DNA of 64,000 nt, from NCBI RefSeq assembly GCF_910594005.1, contig NC_057832.1, positions 106,899,152 through 106,963,151 of the forward strand, given 5' to 3'. Positions 36,183 to 46,799 of this stretch are shown here, in pieces (the stretch's first letter is position 1; the number at the start of each line of letters is the position of its first letter). The notes under the pieces were generated by a model that made no database searches, was not told the origin of the DNA, and was given only the letters and a program-made list of their open reading frames with translations. The translations under genes were made by a program, and so were the position numbers. Origin of the DNA: Cervus elaphus. Lineage: Eukaryota > Chordata > Mammalia > Artiodactyla > Cervidae.

Positions 36183-37552
36183 TTTTTTTTCATTTATTTT
36201 TATTAGTTGGAGGCTAATTACTTTACAATATTGTAGTGGGTTTTGTCATACATTGACATGAATCAGCCATGGATTTACATGTATTCCCCATCCCGACCCC
36301 CCCTCCCACCTCCCTCTCCATCCCATCCCTCTGGGTCTTCCCAGTGCACCAGGCCCGAGCACTTGTCTCATGCATCCAACCTGGGCTGGTGATCTGTTTC
36401 ACTATAGATAATATACATGTTTCGATGCTGTTCTCTAGAAACATCCCACCATCACCTTCTCCCACAGAGTTCAAAAGTCTGTTCTGTACATCTGTGTCTC
36501 TTTTTCTGTTTTGCATATAGGGTTATCATTACCATCTTTCTAAATTCCATATATGTGTGTTAGTATTCTGTAATGTTCTTTATCTTTCTGGCTTACTTCA
36601 CTCTGTATAATGGGCTCCAGTTTCATCCATCTCATTAGAACTGATTCAAATGAATTCTTTTTAACGGCTGAGTAATATTCCATGGTGTATATGTACCACA
36701 GCTTCCTTATCCACTCATCTGCTGATGGGCATCTAGGTTGCTTCCATGTCCTGGCTATTATAAACAGTGCTGCGATGAACATTAGGGTGCATGTGTCTCT
36801 TTCAGATCTGGTTTCCTCGGTGTGTATGCCCAGAAGTGGGATTGCTGGGTCACATGGCAGTTCTATTTCCAGTTTTTTAAGAAATCTCCACACTGTTCTC
36901 TATAGTGGCTGTACTAGTTTGCATTCCCACCAACAGTGTAAGAGGGTTCCCTTTTCTCCACACCCTCTCCAGCATTTATTGCTTGTAGACTTTTGGATAG
37001 CAGCCATCCTGACTGGCGTGTAATGGTACCTCATTGTGGTTTTGATTTGCATTTCTCTGATAATGAGGGATGTTGAGCATCTTTTCATGTGTTTGTTAGC
37101 CATCTGTATGTCTTCTTTGGAGAAATGTCTATTTAGTTCTTTGGCCCATTTTTTGATTGGGTCATTTATTTTTCTGGAATTGAGCTTCAAGAGTTGCTTG
37201 TATATTTTTGAGATTAATCCTTTGTCTGTTTCTTCATTTGCTATTATTTTCTCCCAATCTGAGGGCTGTCTTTTCACCTTGCTTATAGTTTCCTTTGTAG
37301 TGCAAAAGCTTTTAAGTTTCATTAGGTCCCATTTATTTTTGCTTTTATTTCCAATATTCTGGGAGGTGGGTCATAGAGGATCCTGCTGTGATTTATGTCG
37401 GAGAGTGTTTTGCCTATGTTCTCCTCTAGGAGTTTTATAGTTTCTCATCTTACATTGAGATCTTTAATCCATTTTGAGTTTATTTTTGTGTATGGTGTTA
37501 GAAAGTGTTCTAGTGTCATTCTTTTACAAGTGGTTGACCAGTTTTCCCAGCA
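36183..37552 (-). mobile_element. Young ruminant L1, 5'-truncated, nested in L1-A
   Basis: A perfect 13-bp target-site duplication TCTGTGGTGTCTT (36,170-36,182 and 37,553-37,565) bounds a 1.37-kb element that starts with a poly-A tail (T-run at left), 3' UTR, and the C-terminal part of ORF2. It was cut off in ORF2 at 37,552. Low divergence and the intact duplication mark it as the youngest large insertion in this complex. Confidence 0.95.
36540..37322 (-). pseudogene. L1 ORF2 C-terminal piece with one in-frame stop
   Basis: Two open pieces, 37,322-36,900 and 36,893-36,540, are in the same frame and are separated by a single TAG at about 36,899-36,897, where a Trp (TGG) codon is expected. The cysteine/histidine-rich segment 'CGEKGTLLHCWWECK' typical of the L1 ORF2 C-terminus is present just before it, and the frame then reaches the natural C-terminal region. 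The endonuclease and RT domains are absent because of 5' truncation. Confidence 0.88.
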
Positions 37553-38399
37553 TCTGTGGTGTCTTGTAACTTCACCTTTTTCATTTCTAATTTTATTGAT
37601 TTAGGCCCTCTCCCCTCTTTTCTTGATGTGTCTGGCTAAAGCTTTATCAATTTTGTTTATCATTTCAAAGAACTGGCTTTTAGTTTCTATTGTTAGTCTC
37701 CATTTCATTTATTTCTGTTCTGATCTTTATGATTTCTATTCTTCTACTCACTTGGGGTTTCATTGGTTCTCCTTCCTCCTGTTGCTTAGGTGTAATGTTA
37801 TGTTGTTTATATGAGGTTTTTCTTGATTTCTGAGGTAAACTTGTCTTGGTATAAGCTATCTCAGAGCTATTTTTAGTGCCTCTCATGGGTTTTGGGTCAT
37901 AATGTTTTTGTTTTCATTTGTCTCTAGGTATTTTCTTTATTTTCTCTTTAACTTCCTCAGTGATCCATTGGTTGTTTAGTAGCATTATTTAGCCTCCACA
38001 TGTTTGTGTGTTTTTTGCAGCCTTTCCTTATAGTTGACGTCTAATCTCATAGTGCTGTCATTAGAAAAGGTGCTTGATATGATATCAATTGTCTTACATT
38101 TACTGAGGCTTCTGTGGCCCAGCATGTGATCTATCCTGGAGAATGTGCCAGAATGTGTGCACTTGAAAAGTGTGTGTACAGTGAGTCCCCTATATACAAA
38201 TGAGTTCTATTCTAAAAGTGCATTTGTAAGTCCAGTTTGTTCATAAGTCTGACAAAGTTAGCCTAGGTACCCAACTAACACAATCAGCTTTATAGTCCTG
38301 TACGACAATAGGTTTGTAATAGTTTTCACAAATACTTTCACAATACTTTCACAAATAATACATAAAGACAAATAATAAATATTGTCAATCTTACAGGAT

Positions 38400-40475
38400 G
38401 TTGAAACATATGATGGTACAATACAATAGATGGCACACGGGGGCTGGCATTGAGTGACTGGAGGGGGATGTGAGACAGTAGAGCTGAAGGGTCGTCAGCA
38501 ACAGAAGATGGAGACGAGCTGCAGTTTCATTCATGCCTGACATTGATGGCACAGGTTCTGGTTCCTTGCTGGGTTCAACCCTGTCTACCCTTTTGAAAAA
38601 GTGATCCAGTGACATCACTTTTGAAAAAGTGATCCAGTGACATCTGGGTAGTAGATATTTTTTCATCATAGATGATACAGTAGCACTGGTTTGCATTCTG
38701 AACGCTGCTGCAGCCTTCATGTACCATGGTACATTCAGGTGTCTCAAAAACTAACAGTGCGTCCTCAAAAAAATAAAAGAAAAAAGAAATCCCCTGGACA
38801 TTTCTTGCATCTTGAATCTCTTTGGTTCTTCAGCTACTTCTTCCTCTTGTCTCTCTTGGTCCTTTCTCTGGGCCTCCAATTCCATCAGGTCTTCATTAGT
38901 AAGCTCCTCTTGCTGTGCAGCAAGGAATTCAGTGAAGTTGTCCACTTGCAGATCTAGCTCCAGCTTCTTGCTGAGGGTCACTAAGTCGCTGAAGACCTCT
39001 TTGGGCTCCTCATCCATTTTCCCTCATCCACAAAAATTGTGAATAAACTGTGGGCAAAAGTTCTTCCAAACCCCATTCATGATGGCAGCTGTAACCTCAG
39101 GCCAAGCAAAGTAAATGATTTTTTATGGCTTTGTAGATGTTATAGTCCTTCCAGAATTGTCTCAAGGTGGTTCCTGACTTGTCACTCACCTTTACTGCCT
39201 GACAAAAAGTATGACATAAATAATATTTCTTGAAAGTCATTATAACTCCCTCATTGATAGGTTTGATGAGTGACATAGTATTTTGTGGCAAATGCACTAC
39301 TTTGATGTTGAGGTGAAAGTTGTCCATGAATGGGGGGTGGCCCAGAGTATTGTCGAGTAGCAAGATTGTTGAATGGGATATCCTTCTCCAGGCACTATTT
39401 CTCTACCTCTAGGATAAAGAAGTGGAAAAACCAGTTCTGGAATATGGTCTGTGAAACCCAGATTCTTGGGCTTCCCCAGTGGCTCAGTGGGATATGCTCC
39501 TGCCAGTGCAGGGGATGTGGGTTCAATTCCTGGTCCAGGAAGAGCCCCTGGAGATGGAAATGGCAACCCACTCCAGTATCCTTGCCTGGGAAATCCCATG
39601 GACAGAGGAACCTGGTGGGCTACAGTCCATGGGGTCACAAAGAGACAGACAGGACTTAGCGACTGAACAACAGCCCAGGCTTTGGGATTACTCATCCACA
39701 CAACAGGAAGTGAGCCCTTGGCTATATTTTTAAGGGTTCTTGGGTTTTCTGATGATAAGTTAAGAGAGGATTAAACTTCATATTTCCAGAAGCATTGACA
39801 CCACACAACAGAGTTAGCCTGTCCTTTGCTGCTTTATAGCCTAGCATCAACTTTTCATCCTTACCAATGTAACTTCGGTCTGGCTTCTTCTTCCAGTATA
39901 GTCCTGTCTCATCCATGTTAAAAACCTGCTCGGATAAATACATAGCTTCATCAATAATTTCTCAAAGCATTTCAGGAAATTCCTGGGAAGCTACTGTATC
40001 TGCACTCGCTGCCTCACCACTTCCTTTCACATTGTGAAGGTTGGCTCTAGCCTTGAACTGATGAAATTAGCCAAGGCTGGCATTAAAAGGTGCCCTCTCA
40101 CTCTTCACTGTGTTTCTTCTCTAAGTTCTCATAAAGGCTTTCCGCTTTCTCTTGAGTCAGCATTAAGCTGAGTGGGACTTAACGCTGATGCTGATGCTGA
40201 TCCTGCCTCTACACGCTGAGCAGTTTCTCCGTCTCCTCCCTCACTTTCCTGTGCTCCTTTGATATCTTCATCATCAGGACAGCAGACTTCACATGTTCCA
40301 TGAACTTGTCCTTGTTCTTCAGAATCATGCTGATGGTTGAACGATTCGTGTTGTAAGAATGAGTGACCATCTTTATGCCTCGATCCACTCTCTCAATTAT
40401 TTTCACCTTTGTTTCCATCATTATTGTTTGACACTTTCTAGTCGTCTCAGCTCTATCACTGCTGCTTCTGGACAT
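38400..40475 (-). pseudogene. Tigger transposase, inactivated
   Basis: Parts in order on the minus strand: N-terminal CENP-B-type helix-turn-helix (40,475-40,209; 'KVKIIERVDRGIKMVTHSY'), stopped by TAG near 40,209; DDE catalytic region with first Asp in 'NMDETGLYWKKKPDRSY' (codon at 39,913-39,911) and second Asp in 'LLLDNTLGHPPF' (39,354-39,352). The third catalytic Asp is replaced by Asn in 'PINEGVI' (39,255-39,253). The acidic C-terminal region lies at 39,017-38,780. A SINE, stops, frameshifts and a 28-bp tandem duplication (38,590-38,644) further destroy it. Related to the TIGD/JRK family of domesticated transposases, but this copy is clearly dead. Confidence 0.87.
39470..39673 (+). mobile_element. 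Bov-tA SINE inside Tigger transposase
   Basis: Full-length sense copy. The flanks 'cccagattcttgg' (from 39,458) and 'cccaggctttggg' (from 39,674) are a diverged target-site duplication. Confidence 0.93.
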
Positions 40476-40549
40476 CCTGGGTTTGAAATAAAGACACTAA
40501 TATACTCTATACAGTACTGTACAGTAAAGTACATAAAAGCACAATCAGG

Positions 40550-40754
40550 GACGTCCTGGCAGTCCAGTGGATAAGAATCCGCCTTCCAATACAGAGGACT
40601 CAGGTTCAATCCCTGGACAGGGAACTAAGATCCCAGATGCTTCAGGGCAAGCCAGCACACCACGGCTACTGAGCACATATGCCATAATTACAGAGAAGCT
40701 CATGCACCACAACTCAGCCCTGACACAGCTGAAAATACATTTAAACACACACAT
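40550..40754 (+). mobile_element. CHR-2 SINE at the Tigger right edge
   Basis: 'acgtcctggcagtccagtgg', 'caggttcaatccctggacaggg' and a degenerate tail. Target-site duplication GCACAATCAGG / GCACAACCAGG at 40,539-40,549 and 40,755-40,765. Confidence 0.88.
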
Positions 40755-40789
40755 GCACAACCAGGCCTTGGTGCCAAACCTCTAGGAGA

Positions 40790-41400
40790 GCTCACACTAC
40801 ACTGATGAATACTCCCCGTTGCCTCCACCACCGACGTGCTTATTCCCATAGCGAGCCACAGCTTCCCCCCACCTTCACCAGGAGATGCTCCAAGACCAGC
40901 AGGTTAGGTCTGGCTCAGCCTCCTATGGAGTCACTGCTCTGCCCTGTGTCCCAGGGGGCATGAGACATTGTGTGCAACTGCCAAAAGTGACATGTCGATT
41001 TCCCCCAGGTCTGTGGAGTTCCTACTATAAAGCCCCGCTGGCCTGCCAAGTCAATAGCTCTGGGGGTTCCTCCTTCTGATGCCAGACCCCCAGGCTGGGG
41101 AGTCTGCTGTGGGGCTTAAAATTCTCATTCCTGTTTGAGAACTTCTGTGATGTAATTATTTTCCCCCAGTTTGTGGGTCACCCACTTGAAGAGGTGTGGG
41201 ATTTGATTATATCATGACTTCACCCCCTCCTACCGTCTCACTGTGGTTTCTTCTTTATGTCTTTAGATGTAGAATATTTTGGGACAGTTTTCAGTCTCTT
41301 TATTGATGGTTGTTCAGCAGTTAGTTGTGATTTTGGTGTGTTTGTGAGAAGTGAGCTGAAGTCCTCCTACTCTGCCACCTTGTCCAGGAACTCCAGCCAC
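40790..41400 (-). mobile_element. L1 5' UTR end
   Basis: Antisense artiodactyl L1 5' UTR: 'agcgagccacagcttcccccc', 'gggtcacccacttgaagagg', 'cccctcctaccgtctcactg', and the terminal 'cctcctactctgccaccttg' near 41,382, the reverse of the usual L1 5' start. It is homologous to 54,280-55,180. Probably the 5' end of L1-A. Confidence 0.82.
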
Positions 41401-41424
41401 TTAAAAAAAAATCTACAGCGGAGA

Positions 41425-41540
41425 CTTCCTGGGCAGTGATTAAGACTTCACACTTCCAGTGTAGGAACTGCATGTTCAATCCCTGGCTGGGAACTAAAGT
41501 ACCATGTGCCTTGGGGCATGACCAAAAAAAAAAAAAAAAC
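41425..41540 (+). mobile_element. CHR-2 SINE, short
   Basis: 'gagacttcctgggcagtgattaagac', 'ttcaatccctggctgggaac', then a poly-A run at 41,524-41,540. Confidence 0.82.
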
Positions 41541-41549
41541 CCACAACCT

Positions 41550-43300
41550 AACAGCAGGTTTTGAAGGACTCTATAGCTATTTTGTGAAGAAGCAGGGAAG
41601 GATGATGAAATCCTTTATGTGCAAGCATTTGTGCCATTACATCAGGGAAAATAAGGAAGGAGGGGGTATGGGAGTGAGAATGTTGCTGTTGTTCAGTTGC
41701 CATGTCCAACTCTTTGCAACTACAGCACACCAGGCTTCCCTGTCCTTCACTATCTCCCAGAGTTTGCCCAAGTTCATGTCCACTGAGTGGCTAATACCAC
41801 GCAATCGTCTCATCCTTTGTCATCCCCTTCTCTTGCCCTCAATCTTTCCCAGCATCAGGGTCTTTTCCAATGAATTGGCTCTTTGTACCAGGTGGCCAAA
41901 GTATTGGGCTTCAGCATCAGTCCTCCCAATGAATATTCAGGGTTATTTCCTCTAGGACTGACTGATTTGTTCTCCTTGCCTTCCAAGATACTCTCAAGAG
42001 TCTTCTCTAGCACCACAGTTCGAAAGCATTAATTATTCAGTGCTCTGCCTTCTTTATTGTCCAACTCTATCACCTGTACACGACTACCGGAAAGACCATA
42101 GCCTTGACTATGTGGACCTTTGTCGGCAAAGAGATGTCTTTGCTTTTTAACACACTGTCTAGGTTTGTCATAGCTTTCCTGCCAAGAAGCAACTGTCTTC
42201 TGATTTCATGGCTGAAATGTTGCTTCAAACTGTAACACCTCTGGCTGAGCTAGCTGCCCCAGGCTCTTATACCCACATACACATCCCTTTTGCTACCTTC
42301 CATTCCTTTCCAGCCCCAATTCCTGGCACGGGCACTCAGGACTGTCCCTTCTTATCGGGAAAAACTAGAAAATTCCGTGTTAATTTCTGGGGCACAGGAC
42401 TTAGTCTGGTATCACCATCTAAGACCCAAGAGGGCACCCAGGAGCCACTCCCAGGGCAGGGCAATTTTTATCACTGTTATTTCATATAGGGGATGAAATG
42501 CAAATGATCAGCCAGCTGGGTTTCTCAGACTTTAATTGGAAATAACACAATCTTCCTTTATAGGAAGGATCCTCTACGCCTGAAGCCCATTTGGCAGCAT
42601 CCACAGCTGAACCAAATTGGGACCCCAGTGAGGGAAGAATGCCCTTACTAGAGCACCCCCTATTTGTGAATCTCTGCAGATCTTTGAAAGGGGGGGACCA
42701 AAGCAAAAGCATTTGAACATAATTCAAGAAATTCAGTAAAAAAAAATAATCAAAACCTTTCTGAATTTTTCAAAAGGATTTATCAGGCCTACAGATGTCA
42801 TACTAATACAGATCCTGAAGCCCTTGAAAATATTAGAACGGTAAATTTGATCTTTCAGGGGGCAAAGTGCCTCAGATGTCAGGAGAAATTGCAAACTTTA
42901 GATGCTGCCTTTGTAATAAACCCTTCTGAATGGGTAGGTGTTGCTTTTAAAGTGTTCAATGGGAACACTTTTTAAAGTGTTCAATAGGGTTTGCCAGAGG
43001 GCAGGTAACCCAAAAAACCACTATGGGGAAGGAACAATGTGCTTACTGTAAGGAGGGAGAACATTGGAAAACAGTTTGCCCAAGGCTAAAATGTAAGGAA
43101 AACAATAAAAGACTGGAGCCTCTTATAAGGTGGAAAGGAACCCTCTGATGAATGAAGAGGCCCAGGGTATGCCTTGGACTGGAGATATCTAATTTCCCAC
43201 AGCAGCCCTGGGTAAAACTGACAGTGGGGAATGAGCTGATTAACTTTCCCATAGATCTCACCTAGAAGTTTTCCAGCAGAACAGCTTGACATCAGAGCCC
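41550..43300 (+). pseudogene. ERV1 gag (later matrix, capsid, nucleocapsid) and protease remnants
   Basis: Matrix-like text lies at 41,555-41,678 and is interrupted by a BovB (41,688-42,215). Capsid C-terminal text is readable at about 42,760-42,960 with stops and frameshifts. A single intact gammaretroviral nucleocapsid zinc finger follows: C-x2-C-x4-H-x4-C at 43,038-43,079 ('CAYCKEGEHWKTVC'). Protease text follows at about 43,200-43,265, where the catalytic Asp-Thr-Gly is lost and a stop follows. Same strand and family as 22,995-24,010; together they give one gag in correct order but 17.5 kb apart. Confidence 0.7.
41688..42215 (-). mobile_element. BovB LINE inserted in ERV gag
   Basis: Reverse copy, 528 bp, between perfect 9-bp target-site duplications AATGTTGCT at 41,679-41,687 and 42,216-42,224. 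Confidence 0.93.
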
Positions 43301-43760
43301 CACCAGGACATGCTTTAAGCCTATAGATGGTGCTCATGAAAACCCCAGGAAAGGAGACAGCACTTCCCCCCCATGCTACCCCAATACCCCCATCTACCTG
43401 CCCCCAGGTCTACAGAAAGGTAAGACCAGAAGTGTACTAATGGCATCCCAGGGAAAGCCAAAAACACAGGACCCCTGTGAATCCCATTAAAAGGGACACT
43501 GGGACACCTAATCTAAAACAATATATTCTGAGGCAAGAGAATTACTTCTTCCACAGATTGACTTGTCAAAATACCAGCTAGAGTATTCAGAAAAGGACCA
43601 AGAGAGGGCCAAAGAGTAGGAGTCACTTGGATCACACCTTGGACACTGTTGCCACACGTTCATAATAGTACCCAGTACAAGACAGATGCCATCTTATGAT
43701 AGATTCAAAAGTAGCAATGATGGAGACAAATCTACAAAAGACCATCTAACAAGTCACTCA
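43300..43760 (+). pseudogene. Degraded ERV internal sequence
   Basis: Lies between protease and a SINE in the provirus. It probably represents the pro/pol junction, but no polymerase motif is recognisable and stops occur in all frames. Confidence 0.35.
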
Positions 43761-43764
43761 GAAC

Positions 43765-43998
43765 TGTAACTTCCCAGGTGGTGCTAGTAGTAAAGAGTCC
43801 ACCTGCCAGGGCAGGAGACATAAGAGACATGGGTTCAGTCCCTGGGTCAGGAAGATCCTCTGGAGAAGGAAATGGCAACCCACACCAGTATTCTTGCCTG
43901 GAGAATCCCATGGTCAGAGGAGTCTGGTGGGCTATAGTCCATGTGGTCGCAAAGAATCGGACACAACTGAGCTACTTAGCACAAACACACACAAGTAA
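43765..43998 (+). mobile_element. Bov-tA SINE in the ERV
   Basis: Full-length: 'acttcccaggtggtgctag', 'gggttcagtccctgggtcagg', 'gaatcggacacaactgagc', with a (CA)-rich tail. Confidence 0.92.
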
Positions 43999-44113
43999 TC
44001 CCAAGACTGTTTACTGTCAAACCTCTAAACATGGGGAATCAGCTTACTCAAATACCTTGAGCTGCAAGAAATTCGAGATAACCTGCTTTTGTTTTGTGTG
44101 TACTTTCCAGGAT

Positions 44114-45263
44114 TTTGTCGTTGTTCAGTTGCTTAGTCATGTCTGACTCTTTGTGACCCCATGGACTGCAGCACACCAGGCTCCTCTGTCCTCCTCCATC
44201 TCCTGGAGTTTGGTCAATCTCATGTCCATTGAGTTGATGATGTCATCCAATCATCTCATCCTCTGTCACCCCCTTCTCCTCCTGCCCTCAATCTTTCCCA
44301 GCATGAGAGTCTTTTCCAATGAATCAGGTCTTCGCATCAGTTGGTCAAAATATTGGAGCTTCAGCAACAGTCCTTTCCATGAGTATTCAGAGTTGATTTC
44401 CTTTGGGGTTGACTGGTTTGATCTCCTTGCTGTCAAAGGGATTCTCAAGAGTCTTCTCTAACACCACAGTTCGAAAGCATCAGTTGTTCCATGCTCAGCC
44501 TTTTTTATGGCCCAACCCTTACATCCATACATAACTACTGGAAAGACCATAGCTTTGACTATACAGACCTTGGCAAAGTAATGTTTCTGCTTTTTAGTAT
44601 GCTGTCTAGGTTTGTCATAGCATTCCAAGGAGCAGCATCTTTTAATTTCATGGCTGCAGTCGCCTTCCACAGTGATTTTAGATCCCAGGGAAATAAAGTC
44701 TGTCACTGTTTCCATTGTTTTCCCATCTACTTACCATGAAGTGATGGGACCAGATGCCAGGATCTTAGCTTTTTGAATGTTGAGTTTTAATCTTGTTCAG
44801 TCTCCTCTTCCACCTTCATCAAGAGGATCTTTAGTTACACTTCACTTTCTGCCATTAGGGTGGTGTCATCTGCATATCTGAGGTTATTGATATTTCTCCT
44901 GGCAATCTTGATTCTAGCTTATAAGTCATCCAGTCTGGCATTTTGGATGATGTACTCTGCATAAAAGTTAAAAGTTAAATAAGCAGGGTGACAGTATACA
45001 ACCTTGACATACTCCTTTCCCGATTTGGAACCAGTCTGTTGTTCCATTTCCAGTTCTAACTGTTGTTTCTTGACTTGCAAACAGGTTTCTTTCTAAGCTC
45101 ATCTGGTATTCCCATCTCTTTAAAAATTTTCCACAATTTGTTGTGATCCACACAGTCAAAGGCTTTAGCATAGTCAAGGAAGCAGAAGGAGATGCTTTTC
45201 TTATGATCCAGTGGATTTTGCCAATTTGATCTCTGGTTCCTCTGCCTTTCCTAAACCCAGATT
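44114..45263 (-). mobile_element. BovB LINE, 1.15 kb, inserted in the ERV
   Basis: A perfect 14-bp target-site duplication GTACTTTCCAGGAT (44,100-44,113 and 45,264-45,277) bounds it exactly. It spans from RT to the 3' end, and the RT catalytic Tyr-Ala-Asp-Asp codons are intact (around 44,870-44,880), though the frame is otherwise broken. Confidence 0.96.
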
Positions 45264-45277
45264 GTACTTTCCAGGAT

Positions 45278-45971
45278 GGGTGGAAGCATATCCCACCTGG
45301 ACATAAAGCCTTTTATCTGGTTAAAGCCCTCCTTAGGGAAATTACCTCCTGATTTGGATTGAGGCATTGAAACTATACTCATCCTGGAGACCACAACAAG
45401 GAAAACCAGGAAAATGAATCATACATTAAAAAGGAACATCTCTAAAATATGTCAAGAGACTAATTTTACCTGGGTTAAGGCCTTGCAAGTTCCCCTGCTA
45501 TGGATCAGTGGCTTCCAGAAGCAGGCCTAAATTAAGCTCCTTTAAAATACTGTAGGCCGTTCCAGGTGTTAGTCCAGGTGGGAGAATCTATAAATGCTCT
45601 AAAAGACCTAGCAATTACCAATTATGCTAAAACTTTGGGTGCTATAATAACCTCTGTTCATGTGGTTTGCCTCCAACAGGTCTCTCTATCCAACTGAAGT
45701 AGATGGTAATTTCATTGTAACTGAAGTGTCAACCAATTTTGTTTAATTCTGTCCAAATACATTTTGGGAACTAGAACCAAAACCCCAAGTCCAATTACAA
45801 ATAAGACAAAGTGCTAAGTGGTTTTTATCAGGTTCAAATAGTTGTAGATAAAAAATGACTGGCTAAAGAGTCTAAGGAATATTTGTTGCCTCCACTCAGC
45901 AGGAATGAACCAGGAAAGTCTTCATCCCTGTTCCTTATAAGATTGTGACATGGATATAGACTGTGGGGAAT
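45278..45971 (+). pseudogene. ERV pol/env remnants before the 3' LTR
   Basis: Continues the proviral sequence after the BovB. A stretch around 45,440-45,500 resembles the integrase region of ERV1 pol, but similarity is weak. No env domain, transmembrane anchor or long frame can be recognised. Much of pol and env seems deleted: only ~0.7 kb separates this from the LTR. Confidence 0.4.
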
Positions 45972-46402
45972 TGTAATAGGGAAGAAACTTTGTATTCTAC
46001 TACAAGTAAGTCAGGAAAGGAATGTTGCCTATAAGCTTAAATTACACATCTTATTTCTGGGGACCCTGCCTCCTACGTGATGAGCATTAAGCTAAAATAC
46101 CTTTGGTTTAGCTCACTGGAAACATCCTGACAAGGCCCACCTGTGAATGACTGCCAGGAGAAAGAAATTAGCACATCCCCTCCGGAGGCCAACCTGAGCC
46201 AGGAAAGGTTTGACTTTACTCCCTCCCCTTTAAGTATAAAAGAAACGTGACTTCTAACTCAGGCAGGATGGTTCTTTGGGACACCAGTACGCCATCTTCT
46301 CTTTACTTTCCAAGTAAAGTCACTATTTCTTACCCTAAGAGCTCATCTGTCAATTTATTTGTCTATAGTGTGGTGGGCAGTATTATCTCGGACTTGGTAA
46401 CA
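45972..46402 (+). mobile_element. ERV1 LTR, 3' copy
   Basis: 431 bp, starting TGTAATAGGGAAGAA and ending GGTAACA. A purine-rich TGTGGGGAAT precedes it, consistent with a polypurine tract. A TATA box (agtataaaagaaac, about 46,233-46,246) is preserved, with 'ctaactcaggcaggatgg' downstream. Clearly homologous to 22,995-23,410 but visibly diverged. Confidence 0.78.
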
Positions 46403-46675
46403 GTGATACAAACCACCCAAATTCAGTGGCATTTACATGCTTATGTTTATGCAGTTTAGACCAGGCTTGTCAGGCCAGTTCTACTCTGCATTATGCTGGG
46501 ACTCCAACATCCAAGAAGTCTTCTTCAAACACTTATCTGACAGATGCCTCAGCTCAGGAGGCTATTCATATCACTTCTTTCTGCACACCTCCCCATGTGG
46601 CTAACGTGGGATTTGTCAAAATGGTGCTGAGTTTCCAGAAGGAGGAAACCAAGGGGACAAACCCAAAGTGCAAAC
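46403..46675. other. Unassigned DNA after the LTR
   Basis: 'caaaccacccaaattcagtggc' and 'cccatgtggctaacgtggg' are reminiscent of an old mammalian repeat, family not assigned. Confidence 0.3.
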
Positions 46676-46792
46676 CAGCACTTATCAAACCTCCTATCAA
46701 ACCAGCACTTATCAAACCTCCTATCAAACCAGCACTTATCAAACCTCCTATCAAACCAGCACTTATCAAACCTCCTATCAAACCAGCACTTA
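46676..46792 (+). repeat. 27-bp minisatellite, 4.3 identical units
   Basis: Units begin 'cagcacttatcaaacctcct' at 46,676, 46,703, 46,730 and 46,757, with a partial unit at 46,784. All units are identical. Because 27 is divisible by three, frames through it show a 9-residue repeat (PALIKPPIK on the plus strand), giving a 138-codon frame (46,426-46,842) that has no other sign of being a gene. Confidence 0.95.
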
Positions 46793-46799
46793 GTTCTCA

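Larger units (their letters stand above)
38179..40790 (-). mobile_element. Tigger (pogo superfamily) DNA transposon, broken
   Basis: The left terminus is preserved: TA at 38,177-38,178 followed by CAGTGAGTCCCC. The transposase reads on the minus strand from about 40,475 to 38,400. The right terminal repeat is missing: element text ends in 'gtacagtaaagtacataaaag' followed by a CHR-2 SINE, with at most a few tens of bases beyond it. Interrupted by a Bov-tA (39,470-39,673) and a CHR-2 (40,550-40,754). Confidence 0.85.
31297..41400 (-). mobile_element. L1-A: large minus-strand L1 complex with nested insertions
   Basis: L1 3' UTR starts at about 31,297 ('gaagtatagttgatttaag') and ORF2 text in antisense continues, with interruptions, to 38,178. 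L1 5' UTR text lies at about 40,790-41,400. L1 pieces: 31,297-31,360; 31,573-31,690; 31,896-32,633; 32,854-33,302; 33,888-35,263; 36,001-36,182; 37,553-38,178; 40,790-41,400. Removing the insertions restores L1 continuity at each junction up to 38,178. The region from mid-ORF2 to the 5' UTR is missing, so either a deletion occurred or the 5' UTR piece is a separate insertion. All frames are broken. Confidence 0.8.

Noticed and set aside
39451..39733. Three overlapping plus-strand frames
   Set aside because: All are readings of the Bov-tA SINE inserted in Tigger; the same pattern recurs at every Bov-tA copy.
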